Below, piece after piece: positions 15,877-25,532 of a stretch of 64,000 nt of DNA. The stretch comes from Pseudomonas sp. 7P_10.2_Bac1. GTDB taxonomy: Bacteria > Pseudomonadota > Gammaproteobacteria > Pseudomonadales > Pseudomonadaceae. Location: NCBI RefSeq assembly GCF_025465935.1, contig NZ_JANLNV010000058.1, positions 248,001-312,000 of the forward strand. Direction: 5' to 3'. The position numbers were made by a program, and so were the translations under genes. Position 1 is the first letter of the stretch; each line of letters begins with the position of its first letter. The notes under the pieces were generated by a model. It was given only the letters and a program-made list of their open reading frames with translations, was not told the origin of the DNA and searched no databases.

Positions 15877-16359
15877 TCAATGGCGCTCGAGAGCATTCAC
15901 CAAGTCGTGAAAGGCTTCGCGATTGGAGTCGTTCAAGCCCATCAGGATTTTGTGCGCTTCGAGCACTTTGACCCGCACGATTTCTTCAGACGCATCTTGC
16001 GACGGCAAGTCCGTCAGGCACTCGGGGCAAGGAATAGGTCTGTTGATGATGTTGAAGACCTGATCGAAACCCATCGACTGCAGCAACCGTGTGATGTCTT
16101 CATGGGTGGTCACGACGGTCGGCAGCAGGCCTATTTTCTGACGCGACAAAATCGACAGCTTAGCCAGCAAACCCAAGGTAGTACTGTCGATACTGCGGGT
16201 TTCTGTCAGATCAATCACGATGGCGGTGAAGTTGCGCGCCGTGAAAATCCTTTCGATTGTCGCATCCAGTGCCGAACACAGTGTCAGACGCACTTCACCC
16301 ACAAATTTCAGGACAAAGGTGCCATCCTGTTCGGCGAACTGAATTCTACCGGTACTCAT
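15877..16359 (-). CDS. hsbA: STAS-domain anti-sigma factor antagonist HsbA (RssC)
   Basis: A 160-residue protein with an N-terminal STAS domain (about 1-110). The motif TRSIDSTTLGLLAKL (residues 54-68) includes the serine expected to be phosphorylated, near Asp58-Ser59. A C-terminal extension contains CPEC and a helical tail. In P. aeruginosa HsbA partners with the response regulator HsbR and the anti-sigma factor FlgM to switch between swimming and biofilm growth. Here it overlaps the hsbR stop codon by four bases on the minus strand, the same gene pair as in P. aeruginosa. Function is inferred from that synteny. Confidence 0.85.
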   Translation of the reverse strand: MSTGRIQFAEQDGTFVLKFVGEVRLTLCSALDATIERIFTARNFTAIVIDLTETRSIDSTTLGLLAKLSILSRQKIGLLPTVVTTHEDITRLLQSMGFDQVFNIINRPIPCPECLTDLPSQDASEEIVRVKVLEAHKILMGLNDSNREAFHDLVNALERH

Positions 16360-17540
16360 GTAAGATTCCTGCTCAACACCAACAGGGCGATATCATCCGG
16401 CATCTCCCCTAGCGTAGCTAATCCAAAAACCTGGCGCAGACCATCCAGGCTGCCACCCGCCGACTTCACCAATTGAGGCAAAGCGGCTTCTTTCTCTTTG
16501 AGTGTCTGCTCGGGCAAAAGGTCCAAAATTCCGTCAGACAGCAACGTCAGGCTGAACGCCTCGGGCAATTTCAGCACCTGGTCTTCGTAAGTCGCCTCGT
16601 TAAACAAGCCAACGGGCAAACCTCGACCCTCCAGATAAGAGACGCCATCCGGCGTGTAGAGCACCGGCAAAGGCAAGTGCCCACCAATGCTGTAGGTGAG
16701 CAGCCCGCTCTCTTGGTCTATCACACCGCCCACCATGGTCACATGCTTGCCCAGCTTGCAGTTGATAAGGCCGCGGTTGATGTGCGCGAGCACCTGGGAC
16801 GGCTTGAACTCTGGCAAGGTGCCATTGCGCTTGGACTCAAACAGCAGACGCGTGGTCATGAATTTGAGCAGCACGGTTACGAAAGCTGAAGACGCACCAT
16901 GACCGGAAACGTCAGCCAGGTAAAACGCTACTCGCCGCTCGTCGACTTTGAAGTAATCGACGAAATCGCCCGACAAGTACAACGACGGAATGATCTGGTG
17001 CGCAAAATTAAACCCGTCGAGCGACCAAGGGCTGGTCGGCAACATATTCATCTGCACCTGCCGGCCTGCGTTCTGGTCTTCCTGCAATAAATGCAGGCTG
17101 GCTTCCAGTTCGCGGTTGGCAGACTCCAGCTTCTCGCGGTAGCGCTGGTTCTCGAGCAGCAAGCGGGCACGATCCAAGGCTCGGTGCACGGAGTGCTCCA
17201 GCACGGCCAGGTCTTCGAGCGGCTTGATCAGGTAGTCCGCTGCGCCCAAACGCAGCGCTTCGACCACATCACTCATCACGCCAGCCCCCGAGATGACAAT
17301 CACCGGAGTCTGCGCCGAGCGCTGTGCAACCTGGCGAATCAACTCAAGACCGCTCATTTGCGGCATGCGCAGATCGCAGATCACTAAGTCCGGTTGCTCT
17401 TGCTCGAACACCTTGAGACCTTGCACGCCATTACTGGCCTGCAGGACGCTGAAGCCGCTGTCTTCCAAATAGGCTGCCAGACTGGCACGCACTACTTCGT
17501 CGTCATCAATGATCAGCAGCGTGGCACTGGTTTTTTGCAT
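16356..17540 (-). CDS. hsbR: Response regulator with PP2C/SpoIIE phosphatase domain (HsbR/RssB)
   Basis: A 394-residue two-domain regulator. The receiver domain (about 5-125) has Asp12-Asp13, the phospho-acceptor Asp56 in LVICDLRMPQ, and the conserved lysine in YLIKP. A helical linker leads to a PP2C-type phosphatase domain with LADVSGHG and the closing MPDDIALLVL metal-binding motif. In P. aeruginosa HsbR receives phosphate from HptB and acts on the STAS protein HsbA, whose gene overlaps it here. The start at MQKTSATLLII was chosen because the longer upstream frame shows no homology; no clear ribosome binding site precedes it. Confidence 0.87.
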   Translation of the reverse strand: MQKTSATLLIIDDDEVVRASLAAYLEDSGFSVLQASNGVQGLKVFEQEQPDLVICDLRMPQMSGLELIRQVAQRSAQTPVIVISGAGVMSDVVEALRLGAADYLIKPLEDLAVLEHSVHRALDRARLLLENQRYREKLESANRELEASLHLLQEDQNAGRQVQMNMLPTSPWSLDGFNFAHQIIPSLYLSGDFVDYFKVDERRVAFYLADVSGHGASSAFVTVLLKFMTTRLLFESKRNGTLPEFKPSQVLAHINRGLINCKLGKHVTMVGGVIDQESGLLTYSIGGHLPLPVLYTPDGVSYLEGRGLPVGLFNEATYEDQVLKLPEAFSLTLLSDGILDLLPEQTLKEKEAALPQLVKSAGGSLDGLRQVFGLATLGEMPDDIALLVLSRNLT

Positions 17541-17834
17541 GTGGGCAAACGGCGCCAGAATTAGGTTTGCGTCAAAGCTCGAACACATCGGGCTCAACGA
17601 CTGAATTGGCTTTTGAACAACGCTGCCAGAACGATTGTCGTGCTCGTTCCTACAAAGGTGCTCGTGTAAGGCGCAGACGGTACTCCCATCTGCGGGGGGT
17701 TTCAAGCTCAGGCCGATAGTGGCCTTAAGTGTTCACCCGCTTAAATTCCGTGGGGTTATAAGAACATCGAAAACAGCCACTAAAACTTTGATTTAAACGC
17801 CCACAAAGATGCCTTTTTTTCATGGCTCACAAAG

Positions 17835-17862
17835 CAGAAAACGGCCCTGAGGCCGTTTTCTG
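17835..17862. terminator. Terminator downstream of mlaA
   Basis: A perfect 12-bp stem CAGAAAACGGCC/GGCCGTTTTCTG with a four-base loop, just after the mlaA stop codon on the minus strand. Confidence 0.88.
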
Positions 17863-17879
17863 TGGGCAACACGAATGAC

Positions 17880-18569
17880 TTAAAAGTCGTCTTCGATCTC
17901 GCCGTCCTTGATTTTGAATTCACGGTTTTGCAGGTAAGCGTTACGAATGAAGACGTACTTGTCGCCGGTAATCAGCTTCTCAGCAGACAACAGACTGGCA
18001 CGTGCATCGATCACATCCATCCCGATCGCCATGTTACGCGCCGGAATATCGTTCATGTAGCGGTAAGGCTTGGTGAAGGAGTCTGGGTAAATACCGGCTG
18101 CGTCACGCACGGTGCTTGGGCCCAGAAGCGGCAGAACCAGATAAGGACCACTTGGCAGGCCCCAGCGACCGAGGGTCTGGCCGAAGTCTTCATCATTGCG
18201 TTGCAGACCCATTTTGGTGCCCACATCAAAGAAACCACCGATGCCGAAAATGGTGTTCATCAGCATGCGGGAAGTGTCGACACCGGCTGCATGCGCCTTG
18301 CCTTGCAACAAATCGTTGGCCAGGTTGCGCACATCACCGATGTTTCGGTACATGTTGTGAATGCCGTCCTGCAGGAATTGCGGCGTAATGAACTGATACC
18401 CCTGAGCAATCGGCTTCAGGGCATAGGTATCAAGCGTGTCGTTGAAGGTGAACATGGCACGGTTGAAACCTTCCCATGGGTCATCCTCGGTGGCTGCGTT
18501 GGCAGCAAACGGAGCCATGGTCACAGTGGCACACAGGCACATTTGAGCAAGACGCTTGGTCCAGCGCAT
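17880..18569 (-). CDS. mlaA: MlaA/VacJ-family phospholipid transport protein
   Basis: A 229-residue MlaA homologue. MlaA removes mislocalised phospholipids from the outer leaflet of the outer membrane and hands them to MlaC. The family core DPWEGFNRAMFTFND starts soon after a signal peptide ending at AANA, and GRWGLPSGPYLVLPLLGPS is the typical central segment. There is no lipobox at the cleavage site, unlike E. coli MlaA, so the mature protein is predicted to be soluble or to embed without a lipid anchor. The rest of the mla genes are not in the window. Confidence 0.93.
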   Translation of the reverse strand: MRWTKRLAQMCLCATVTMAPFAANAATEDDPWEGFNRAMFTFNDTLDTYALKPIAQGYQFITPQFLQDGIHNMYRNIGDVRNLANDLLQGKAHAAGVDTSRMLMNTIFGIGGFFDVGTKMGLQRNDEDFGQTLGRWGLPSGPYLVLPLLGPSTVRDAAGIYPDSFTKPYRYMNDIPARNMAIGMDVIDARASLLSAEKLITGDKYVFIRNAYLQNREFKIKDGEIEDDF

Positions 18570-18879
18570 AGCAAAACTCCTTGAGAATACTTATCACTTG
18601 GGCGCTACGCCCCGGGGTCAGGCGATGAGTATAACGGCAATTGCATTTTTGGCAGCCCCCTCATGCAACGCATCAACGGGCTCACCTGCCAGGCGTGACG
18701 ATACATTTGTATTGATTAACTTGCGATAGATCGTAACGGTTCATCCCCAATCCCCTCAGAATCAGGCCAAAAAATAGCCGCATACACGAAATACCCAGTT
18801 ACAAGGCGGGGACTGCGTTCTCATGGATTAAATTGCAGACTCCTGCGCTCAAATAACTGACCAGGGATAGATAGACGCC
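18570..18879. other. Intergenic region between divergent mlaA and RidA-like gene
   Basis: A 310-base spacer between divergent genes, expected to hold promoters in both directions. No distinct operator, repeat or small gene is recognised in it. Confidence 0.4.
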
Positions 18880-19281
18880 ATGAACAGAAGAGTTATCAAC
18901 CCTCCCACTGTTTTCAACTCCCTGCAATACGGCTTCAGCCAAGCCATCGAAGTACGTGATGGCCGACGCCTGCTGCTATCCGGCCAAGTTGGCGTGGACG
19001 CCAACGAACACACCATCGGCCCAGGCATTGCCGAACAAACCGAACAATCGCTGAATAATATCGAGTCAATCCTTGCTCATGCGCAAGGCAACCTGGCACA
19101 CGTCATCATGTTGCGAATCTATATCGTTGAATCTGCCCGCGATCAACAAGAACCCATTGCCGCAGCTCTACGCAGACGGTTCCCAAACAACCCGCCGCCT
19201 TCTTCCTGGATTATTGTCAGCGGATTATCACTTCCCGAATGGTTGATTGAAATCGAGGCAGAGGCGTTGATACCTGACTGA
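18880..19281 (+). CDS. RidA family protein
   Basis: A 133-residue protein of the RidA/YjgF/UK114 superfamily. Members of the RidA branch hydrolyse reactive enamines and imines made by PLP enzymes. The layout fits: GFSQAIEVRDGRRLLLSGQVGVD, the helix EQSLNNIESILAHA, then LRIYIVES and a C-terminal IEIEAEALI. The catalytic arginine region of RidA proper (an R in the LR.YIV strand) is present, but the C-terminus differs from canonical RidA, so it may belong to another subgroup. It is probably transcribed alone. Confidence 0.85.
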   Translation: MNRRVINPPTVFNSLQYGFSQAIEVRDGRRLLLSGQVGVDANEHTIGPGIAEQTEQSLNNIESILAHAQGNLAHVIMLRIYIVESARDQQEPIAAALRRRFPNNPPPSSWIIVSGLSLPEWLIEIEAEALIPD

Positions 19282-19448
19282 TCAAACGCTAGCAATCCGT
19301 TTGGGGCTTGGTATCGCAGTCGCCCGGCAGCAATTGTGAGACAGATCATGCACTGCCGGCACGACTGGATTAATCTAGGCACCCGCTTATAGATCTTTTG
19401 CGCTACTCGAAGGTCTACAACAGTGCCTATCAATAAAGGATGAATGCT

Positions 19449-19712
19449 ATGCCTGCCCGCGAACTGCAAGAACAACTCGTCACCTTGCGCGAGCAACTGG
19501 ATCAAAATCCACCGCTCAATGAAGCTGACCGTCAGCATCTGCACGAACTCGCCAGCCAAATTGAAGCCGAGATCGCTCTGGAGAAAGCCTCCAATGACAC
19601 CAGTCTTTCTGACAGCGTTAACCTCGCCGTTGAACGCTTTGAATTAGAGCACCCTTCCCTCGCCGGTAGCCTGCGCAACATAGCCATAACCCTGGGCAAC
19701 ATCGGGATCTAA
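19449..19712 (+). CDS. DUF4404 family small protein
   Basis: An 87-residue largely helical acidic protein resembling the DUF4404 family. It has a coiled-coil-like first half (ELQEQLVTLREQLDQNPPLN) and a conserved end with FELEHPSLAGSLRNIAITLGNIGI. The ATG at 19449 is preferred because the ribosome binding site AAAGGA lies nine bases upstream, whereas the ATG at 19440 overlaps it. No biochemical function is known. A strong terminator follows. Confidence 0.8.
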   Translation: MPARELQEQLVTLREQLDQNPPLNEADRQHLHELASQIEAEIALEKASNDTSLSDSVNLAVERFELEHPSLAGSLRNIAITLGNIGI

Positions 19713-19738
19713 CAAGCCGCCAAGCCCTAAAACCAAAA

Positions 19739-19769
19739 AGCCCCGGCTCAGTTCAACTGAGCCGGGGCT
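19739..19769. terminator. Bidirectional terminator between the DUF4404 gene and gdhB
   Basis: A long stem AGCCCCGGCTCAG/CTGAGCCGGGGCT with a small loop, A-rich on its left and followed by TTGTTTT on its right. It separates two convergent genes and can terminate both. Confidence 0.92.
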
Positions 19770-19789
19770 TTGTTTTACAGCTCAGGCTG

Positions 19790-22700
19790 TCAGAGGCCTG
19801 TTTGACCGCTCAACGCCAGGTCAAGCAACTCACGGTTGGCCACGGCATACATCGCGTAGTCGTTACCCGAAGCTGCACGCAGGTCCACCAACATCGACCG
19901 CCAGCGCTCAACCATCGACTGGTTCTGCTCAAGCCACAAGGCCACACGAGCCTCGATTTCGACCGGAGCATCTGCCATCTGCAGCACCGACACGGTAATT
20001 GCACGTTGCTGCCAGTCGATATCGTCACGGAACGCCTCGCGAGCCAGTGCCTGCCAGTTGTTCTCGACCGGCAAGCTGCTGATCTGTTGCAGGTACCAAG
20101 TCAGGTCCAGCGCGCTACCTACGGCGAAATAAGCCTTGGCCACATCCGCCGCATTCTGGCCCGTCACGTCAGACGCCTCAATGATCGGCAGCAAGGTGTA
20201 CAAGTGCGTGGTGCCAGCCACCATGCGTGACAGCAACTCCGGCACGCCTGCATCTACGTACGCCTGATAACGAGTTTCCCAGCCTTCGCGAGTCGGACCT
20301 TCCAGCAGTTCATTGAGCTTGAGACCCAGCGCAGCCAGATGCGGCCCAAAGTGCGCAACATCACGGGCGGCGTCCAGTTCGTTGCGACGGCTGCGCAAGA
20401 ACCAGCGCGTAGCACGGCGGCCCAGACGCATCAGTTCATCCATCAGGGCCAACTGAATCTCGGCAGGCACCTGATAGTCCAGCGCTTCGATCTGACGGAA
20501 CCAGTGCGGAAGGTGGAAAATATCGCGCACGATGACATAAGCCCCGGCCACGTTGGCCGCACTCATGCCGGTCGACTCTTTCAGGCGCTCCACAAAGGTA
20601 ATGCCCATGTGATTGACCAAGTCGTTGGCGATCTGAGTGCTCACAATTTCGCGCTTCAAGCGGTGACGACGCATGGCCGCCGCGAACTTGTTGACTAGCA
20701 TCGGCGGGAACGCCGTTTCCATATCACGGGCCAGGTAGTCGTCATCCGGCACCTGGGAATTGAGCAACGCCTCCTTGAGGTCGATCTTGCTGTAAGAGAT
20801 CAAGACCGACAGTTCAGGGCGCGTCAGGCCATGACCAGCAGCGACGCGCTCATTCAACTGTTCTTCAGAGGGCAAGAACTCAATGGCGCGGTCCAGCTTG
20901 CCACGGGCCTCCAGATCGCTCATCAGGCGCTTGTATTCGGCAATGCGCTCATAAGCGCGACGCTCGGCCAGCGAAATGGCCTGTGTCTGCTTATAGTTGT
21001 TGCCCAATACCAGTGCGCTGACTTCGTCGGTCATGCTGCCGAGCAACTGGTTGCGCTGCTTCTCGGTCATATCGCCAGCCTGCACCACTTCATTGAGCAG
21101 GATTTTGATATTCACTTCGTGGTCAGAGCAGTCAACACCGCCCGCGTTATCAATAAAGTCGGTGTTGGAGCTCCCCCCGTTGAGGCCGAATTCGACTCGA
21201 CCCAGCTGGGTCATACCCAGGTTACCGCCCTCGCCTACCACCTTGCAGCGCAGCTCGTTACCGTTGACGCGCAGCGCATCGTTAGCCTTGTCACCCACAT
21301 CGGCGTGGCTTTCGCTGCTGGCCTTGACGTAAGTCCCGATACCGCCGTTCCACAGCAAGTCCACCGGCGCCTTGAGCAAGGCATTTAGCAACTCGGTTGG
21401 GGTCAGCTTGTCGGCTGTGATTGCAAAGCGCTCTTTCATCTCGGGCGAGATGGCAATGCTTTTCGCACTGCGCGAGAAAATACCGCCGCCGGCCGACATG
21501 ATGCCGGTGTCGTAGTCGCTCCAGGCCGAACGCGGCAAATCGAACAAACGTTGACGCTCGGCAAAACTGGTGGCCGGATCCGGATTCGGGTCAATAAAGA
21601 TGTGCAAATGGTTGAAGGCTGCGACCAGCTGCAGCTTGTCGGACATCAGCAAACCATTGCCGAACACGTCACCGGCCATATCGCCGACGCCGACCACACT
21701 GATGCTGTCTTGCTGAACGTTGATCCCGCGCTCTCTGAAGTGGCGCTGCACGCCAACCCAGGCACCACGGGCGGTAATACCCATTTTCTTGTGGTCGTAA
21801 CCGGCAGAACCGCCGGACGCGAACGCATCGCCCAGCCAGAAGCCGTAATCAATGGCGATGCCGTTCGCAATGTCCGAAAAGGTGGCCGTGCCTTTGTCGG
21901 CAGCCACGACCAGATACGGGTCATCGTCGTCGTGGCGCACCACGTTCGCCGGCGGTACCAGCGCACCGTCCTTGAGGTTGTCGGTGATATCCAGCAACCC
22001 GGAAATAAAGATCCGGTAGCAAGCAATCGCCTCAGCCTGGACCTCGTCCCGGCCTCCGCCCAGCGGCAGGCGACGCGGTACAAAACCTCCCTTGGCGCCG
22101 ACCGGCACGATGACCGAGTTCTTCACTTGCTGGGCTTTTACCAGCCCTAATACCTCTGTACGGAAATCTTCTTCACGGTCTGACCAGCGCAAACCACCAC
22201 GGGCCACGTTGCCGAAACGCAAATGCACCCCTTCCACCCGCGGCGAATAAACGAAGATTTCAAACTTCGGCACCGGCTTGGGCAACTCGGGAATCAAGTG
22301 CGGGTTGAACTTGAAGCTGAAGTACGAACGGTTGTGGCCGTGGGCATCCGGCTGATAGAAGTTGGTGCGCAGCGTGGCTTTGATCAGGTCCAGATAACGG
22401 CGCAGGATACGGTCTTCGTTGAGCACCTGAACGTCGTCGAGTGCGGTCAGAATCGCCTGTTCCAGGCGCTGCTGCTTGTCTTCAAGATCATCGGCTGTCA
22501 GTTTGCGGGCCAGATAGAAGCGGGTTTTGAACAACCGGGTCAGCTCGCGGGCGATATCGGTATGGTTGTTCAGGGTGCTGGCGATGTAACCCAAGTCGAA
22601 GCCCAGGCGGATTTGCTTGAGGTAGCGAGCGTAAGCACGCAGCAAAGCCACATCGCGCCATGGCAAGCCAGCGGTCAGCACCAGACGGTTAAAGGCATCG

Positions 22701-24646
22701 TTTTCAGCGTCGCCCTTGACGATATGCACGAAGGCATCCTGCAGCGTGTCATTGAGCTGCTGAATGTCCAGGTTCAACCCTTCGCCAGCGGTAAAGGCGA
22801 AGTCATGGATCCAGAATTCACGACCATTGGCGTGGCGCAGGCGGTACGGGAACTCGCCCAGTACGCGCAAACCGAGGTTCTCCAGAATCGGCAGGACGTC
22901 AGACAGCGCCAACGGCGTGTCTGCGTGGTACAGCTTGCAATGCAGCTCCTGCCCCGCGCTTTGGCCCAACGGCTGATAAAAACTCATCACCAGCGGTTTC
23001 TTTTCGCTGAGATTCGACAAATGCTGCATGTCGACAACGGCCGAATGCGCGGCGAAACGCTCGCGGTAACCTGCCGGGAAGCCTTTCGGGAAGTCCGCCA
23101 GCACTTTGGTGCCATTGGCTTCACCGAAGCTTTCAACCACCAGGCTGGCGTAGTCGTCGTTCCAGCTGCGGCACGCCTGAACCACTTCTTTTTCCAGCAA
23201 CAGCGGGTCGATGTCGATGCGGTTTTTAGGATCAACCCGCAGAATCAACTGGACGCGTGCCAGCACCGATTCCGAGAAGAAGGTCCAGAATTCGCAATCC
23301 GATGCCTGCAGACGTTCCATCAGCACTTGCTGGATCTTCTGGCGCACCTCGGTGGAGTACACATCTCGCGGTACGTAAGCCAGGCAGTAGCAGAAACGCC
23401 CGTACGGATCTTTACGCAGGAACACGCGGATCTTGTTGCGCTCCTGGATTTGCACAATCGACATTACGGTGTTGAACAGTTCGTCAACTGGCGTCTGGAA
23501 CAAGTCATCACGGGGCAGGACTTCAAGGACTTGCGCCAACTCCTTGCCCAGGTGAGCCTTGGGCTGAAAGCCCGAGCGACGCTCGATCTCGTCCACTTTG
23601 CGACGAATGAAAGGAATGACGCGCACGCTCTCGCCGTACACCGACGAGGTGTACAAGCCCATGAAGCGGCACTCCTTGATGACCTTGCCATCGGCGTCGA
23701 TCTGGCGAATCGACACATAGTCGGGGTACGCCGGGCGATGCACACGGCTGGGGTGCGCGGCTTTGGTGAACGACAGCAGCGTCGGCTCACTCAAGTAGCT
23801 CACTGCATAATCTTCGATGCGCAGGTCTTCGGCGCTCAAGCCTACCCGCAGCAGCTTGGTCAGGCCCAGGAACGACTGCGGGTCATATTCGATATGCCCT
23901 CCCTCGGCCTCGTCACGCACCACAAACTCTTCATAGCCCAAGAACGTGAAGTGGTTGTCCAGCAGCCACTCCAAAAAGCTCTTGATCTCGGCTTTTTCAC
24001 CGGCATCCACGGCGTAAGGGCAGCTGTCGACGCTGGCAAGCAGTTGCTGCACCTTGGCCTTCATCGGCTCAAAGTCAGCCACGGCGATGCGCACCTCACC
24101 CAAAACCTGTTCCAGTTCCTTGCTCAGCACATTCAATTCAGCGGCATTGGAGCAACGGTCAATCTCCAAATACATCAGCGATTCTTGCGAAATACCTTCG
24201 CCGGCGGTGCCTTTGGGCAGGATTTCCAGCAGTTCGCCCTTGCTGCCGCGACGCACGCTCAGCACAGTGGTTTGCAGGGTATGAATGCTGTAGCCACGCC
24301 GGTTCAGCTCGGTGCGTACCGAGTCCACCAAAAATGGCAGGTCGTGATGCAACACTTCAACCGCGGTGTGGGTGGATTGCCAGCCATGTCGCTCGTAGTC
24401 CGGGTTGAAAACCCGCACTTGGGGCTGGGCCGAATCAAAACGTTCCAGCAGCCGCCAGGCCGATAACGTACAACCGGCGAGGTCGGACATACGCCGTTGG
24501 GTGAGCTCATCGAGGGAAATGATGCCGAAGAATTGCTCAGCAAACAGGGCTATTTGTGGCAGTGCCTGTTCGCTGACGTGCTGGGCGAGTGCAGATTGCA
24601 GTTGATGCTGGAAGTCGGCTTTGCTGGCTGCGGTGAAGAACGCCAT
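19790..24646 (-). CDS. gdhB: NAD-dependent glutamate dehydrogenase, large (GDH180) type
   Basis: A 1618-residue enzyme of the 180-kDa NAD-GDH class, which deaminates glutamate to 2-oxoglutarate and ammonia in glutamate and arginine catabolism. The catalytic core is clear: LRFGNVARGGLRWSDREEDFR, then LVKAQQVKNSVIVPVGAKGGF with the catalytic lysines, and later VVGVGDMAGDVFGNG, the Rossmann nucleotide-binding segment. Long N- and C-terminal regions carry the regulatory ACT-like parts typical of this class. The length is as expected. In P. aeruginosa gdhB responds to arginine through ArgR, and a possible ArgR half-site lies upstream here. Confidence 0.97.
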   Translation of the reverse strand: MAFFTAASKADFQHQLQSALAQHVSEQALPQIALFAEQFFGIISLDELTQRRMSDLAGCTLSAWRLLERFDSAQPQVRVFNPDYERHGWQSTHTAVEVLHHDLPFLVDSVRTELNRRGYSIHTLQTTVLSVRRGSKGELLEILPKGTAGEGISQESLMYLEIDRCSNAAELNVLSKELEQVLGEVRIAVADFEPMKAKVQQLLASVDSCPYAVDAGEKAEIKSFLEWLLDNHFTFLGYEEFVVRDEAEGGHIEYDPQSFLGLTKLLRVGLSAEDLRIEDYAVSYLSEPTLLSFTKAAHPSRVHRPAYPDYVSIRQIDADGKVIKECRFMGLYTSSVYGESVRVIPFIRRKVDEIERRSGFQPKAHLGKELAQVLEVLPRDDLFQTPVDELFNTVMSIVQIQERNKIRVFLRKDPYGRFCYCLAYVPRDVYSTEVRQKIQQVLMERLQASDCEFWTFFSESVLARVQLILRVDPKNRIDIDPLLLEKEVVQACRSWNDDYASLVVESFGEANGTKVLADFPKGFPAGYRERFAAHSAVVDMQHLSNLSEKKPLVMSFYQPLGQSAGQELHCKLYHADTPLALSDVLPILENLGLRVLGEFPYRLRHANGREFWIHDFAFTAGEGLNLDIQQLNDTLQDAFVHIVKGDAENDAFNRLVLTAGLPWRDVALLRAYARYLKQIRLGFDLGYIASTLNNHTDIARELTRLFKTRFYLARKLTADDLEDKQQRLEQAILTALDDVQVLNEDRILRRYLDLIKATLRTNFYQPDAHGHNRSYFSFKFNPHLIPELPKPVPKFEIFVYSPRVEGVHLRFGNVARGGLRWSDREEDFRTEVLGLVKAQQVKNSVIVPVGAKGGFVPRRLPLGGGRDEVQAEAIACYRIFISGLLDITDNLKDGALVPPANVVRHDDDDPYLVVAADKGTATFSDIANGIAIDYGFWLGDAFASGGSAGYDHKKMGITARGAWVGVQRHFRERGINVQQDSISVVGVGDMAGDVFGNGLLMSDKLQLVAAFNHLHIFIDPNPDPATSFAERQRLFDLPRSAWSDYDTGIMSAGGGIFSRSAKSIAISPEMKERFAITADKLTPTELLNALLKAPVDLLWNGGIGTYVKASSESHADVGDKANDALRVNGNELRCKVVGEGGNLGMTQLGRVEFGLNGGSSNTDFIDNAGGVDCSDHEVNIKILLNEVVQAGDMTEKQRNQLLGSMTDEVSALVLGNNYKQTQAISLAERRAYERIAEYKRLMSDLEARGKLDRAIEFLPSEEQLNERVAAGHGLTRPELSVLISYSKIDLKEALLNSQVPDDDYLARDMETAFPPMLVNKFAAAMRRHRLKREIVSTQIANDLVNHMGITFVERLKESTGMSAANVAGAYVIVRDIFHLPHWFRQIEALDYQVPAEIQLALMDELMRLGRRATRWFLRSRRNELDAARDVAHFGPHLAALGLKLNELLEGPTREGWETRYQAYVDAGVPELLSRMVAGTTHLYTLLPIIEASDVTGQNAADVAKAYFAVGSALDLTWYLQQISSLPVENNWQALAREAFRDDIDWQQRAITVSVLQMADAPVEIEARVALWLEQNQSMVERWRSMLVDLRAASGNDYAMYAVANRELLDLALSGQTGL

Positions 24647-24766
24647 CTGTGGTACTCCGCTTGGGCTTGTTATTGAGAGAAGCGTCGCGTGCTATTCCCG
24701 CTTGGGGAGTTGCCCCACTGTGCTCAATCTTCAAGAACACAGCGTGACAGGGAGGTGAAGCTGACA

Positions 24767-24782
24767 GTGACCCTGGGGTCAC
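24767..24782. promoter_or_regulatory. Palindromic operator candidate upstream of gdhB
   Basis: GTGACCCTGGGGTCAC has 7-bp perfect arms around TG and lies about 120 bases upstream of the gdhB start codon. This is a suitable position for a regulator site. The binding protein is not identified. Confidence 0.35.
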
Positions 24783-24889
24783 ATCCTCATTCCGGGATGG
24801 CTATCGGTAAAAAACCGCCCCATTCATGGGCTGGATCTTTAGGGATAACGATCTGCAATGCAGCTTAACGACTGCATCGCCCGGCCTGC

Positions 24890-24905
24890 TTGCGGTGCGG
24901 CGACA
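24890..24905 (-). promoter_or_regulatory. ArgR-like half-site upstream of gdhB
   Basis: On the minus strand TGTCGC is followed after eight bases by AA, matching the TGTCGC-N8-AA half-site described for Pseudomonas ArgR. It is about 245 bases upstream of gdhB. The second half-site that should follow is poor, so the call is tentative. Confidence 0.3.
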
Positions 24906-25139
24906 TATTCGGTCATGGGGAGGTAATCTTGCGGCCCGGTCAGGAACAACCCTAGCAGTCTGTATTCATAAAACTTCATGAAAATGCCTTAATTTCTCTC
25001 GCTAGTATCAGAAATGACCTACACAAAATAAAAGGCCATGAGCCATACACCAAGATTGAGCCAGCATAAAAATGCGCGGGCTGGCAAAATTGCCGTTTGT
25101 TCAGTTATTAGATGCGCCCAGCGCCAGGAATTCCCCAAC

Positions 25140-25496
25140 ATGCAAATGACCACCGCCTTGCTCATGGCCAACCCGTGTGACGACGAAGAAGACAACATGG
25201 CCATGTTGTGCTGCCACAGCGATAAGGGCGAAATGTTTCTGATGACCCGTTATCCGGACGAAGACGAACTGGAAATCACCCTGGATGATGAACCTGCGAC
25301 CCTCGATGGCGTGAAGGTCACGCTCAGCCCCACCCGCCTGCTGATCGAAGTGCCCCCCGCAGATACGGATGCCCTGAATGGCGCCGATCATCTTGAAATC
25401 ATCCATAGCGCCGACGCCGATGAGCTCGCCGAAATTGAACAGACTCTGATCAACATACTCGACGGCACCGGCACCTACATCAGCGAGCTGAACTAA
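25140..25496 (+). CDS. Conserved acidic hypothetical protein
   Basis: A 118-residue strongly acidic protein with no family recognised. It opens with MQMTTALLMANPCDDEEDNM and contains the cysteine pair MLCCHSD, then mixed beta-like segments. It has no signal peptide or membrane segment and is presumably cytoplasmic. The ATG at 25140 has CAGGAA at a suitable distance; ATG 25146 is possible. It is followed after 36 bases by the amidohydrolase gene, so the two may be cotranscribed. Confidence 0.65.
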   Translation: MQMTTALLMANPCDDEEDNMAMLCCHSDKGEMFLMTRYPDEDELEITLDDEPATLDGVKVTLSPTRLLIEVPPADTDALNGADHLEIIHSADADELAEIEQTLINILDGTGTYISELN

Positions 25497-25532
25497 CCCG
25501 CAACTGCCCACACCCCGACAGGTAGGAACACC

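Larger units (their letters stand above)
24647..25139. other. Intergenic region upstream of gdhB
   Basis: A 493-base region between divergent genes. It contains a perfect palindrome (24767-24782) and an ArgR-like half-site (24890-24905), both listed separately. No small gene is evident. Confidence 0.45.

Noticed and set aside
22223..24466. A 747-codon open frame on the plus strand, antisense to gdhB.
   Set aside because: It mirrors the codon structure of the clear gdhB gene, shows no domain and is a typical high-G+C antisense shadow.
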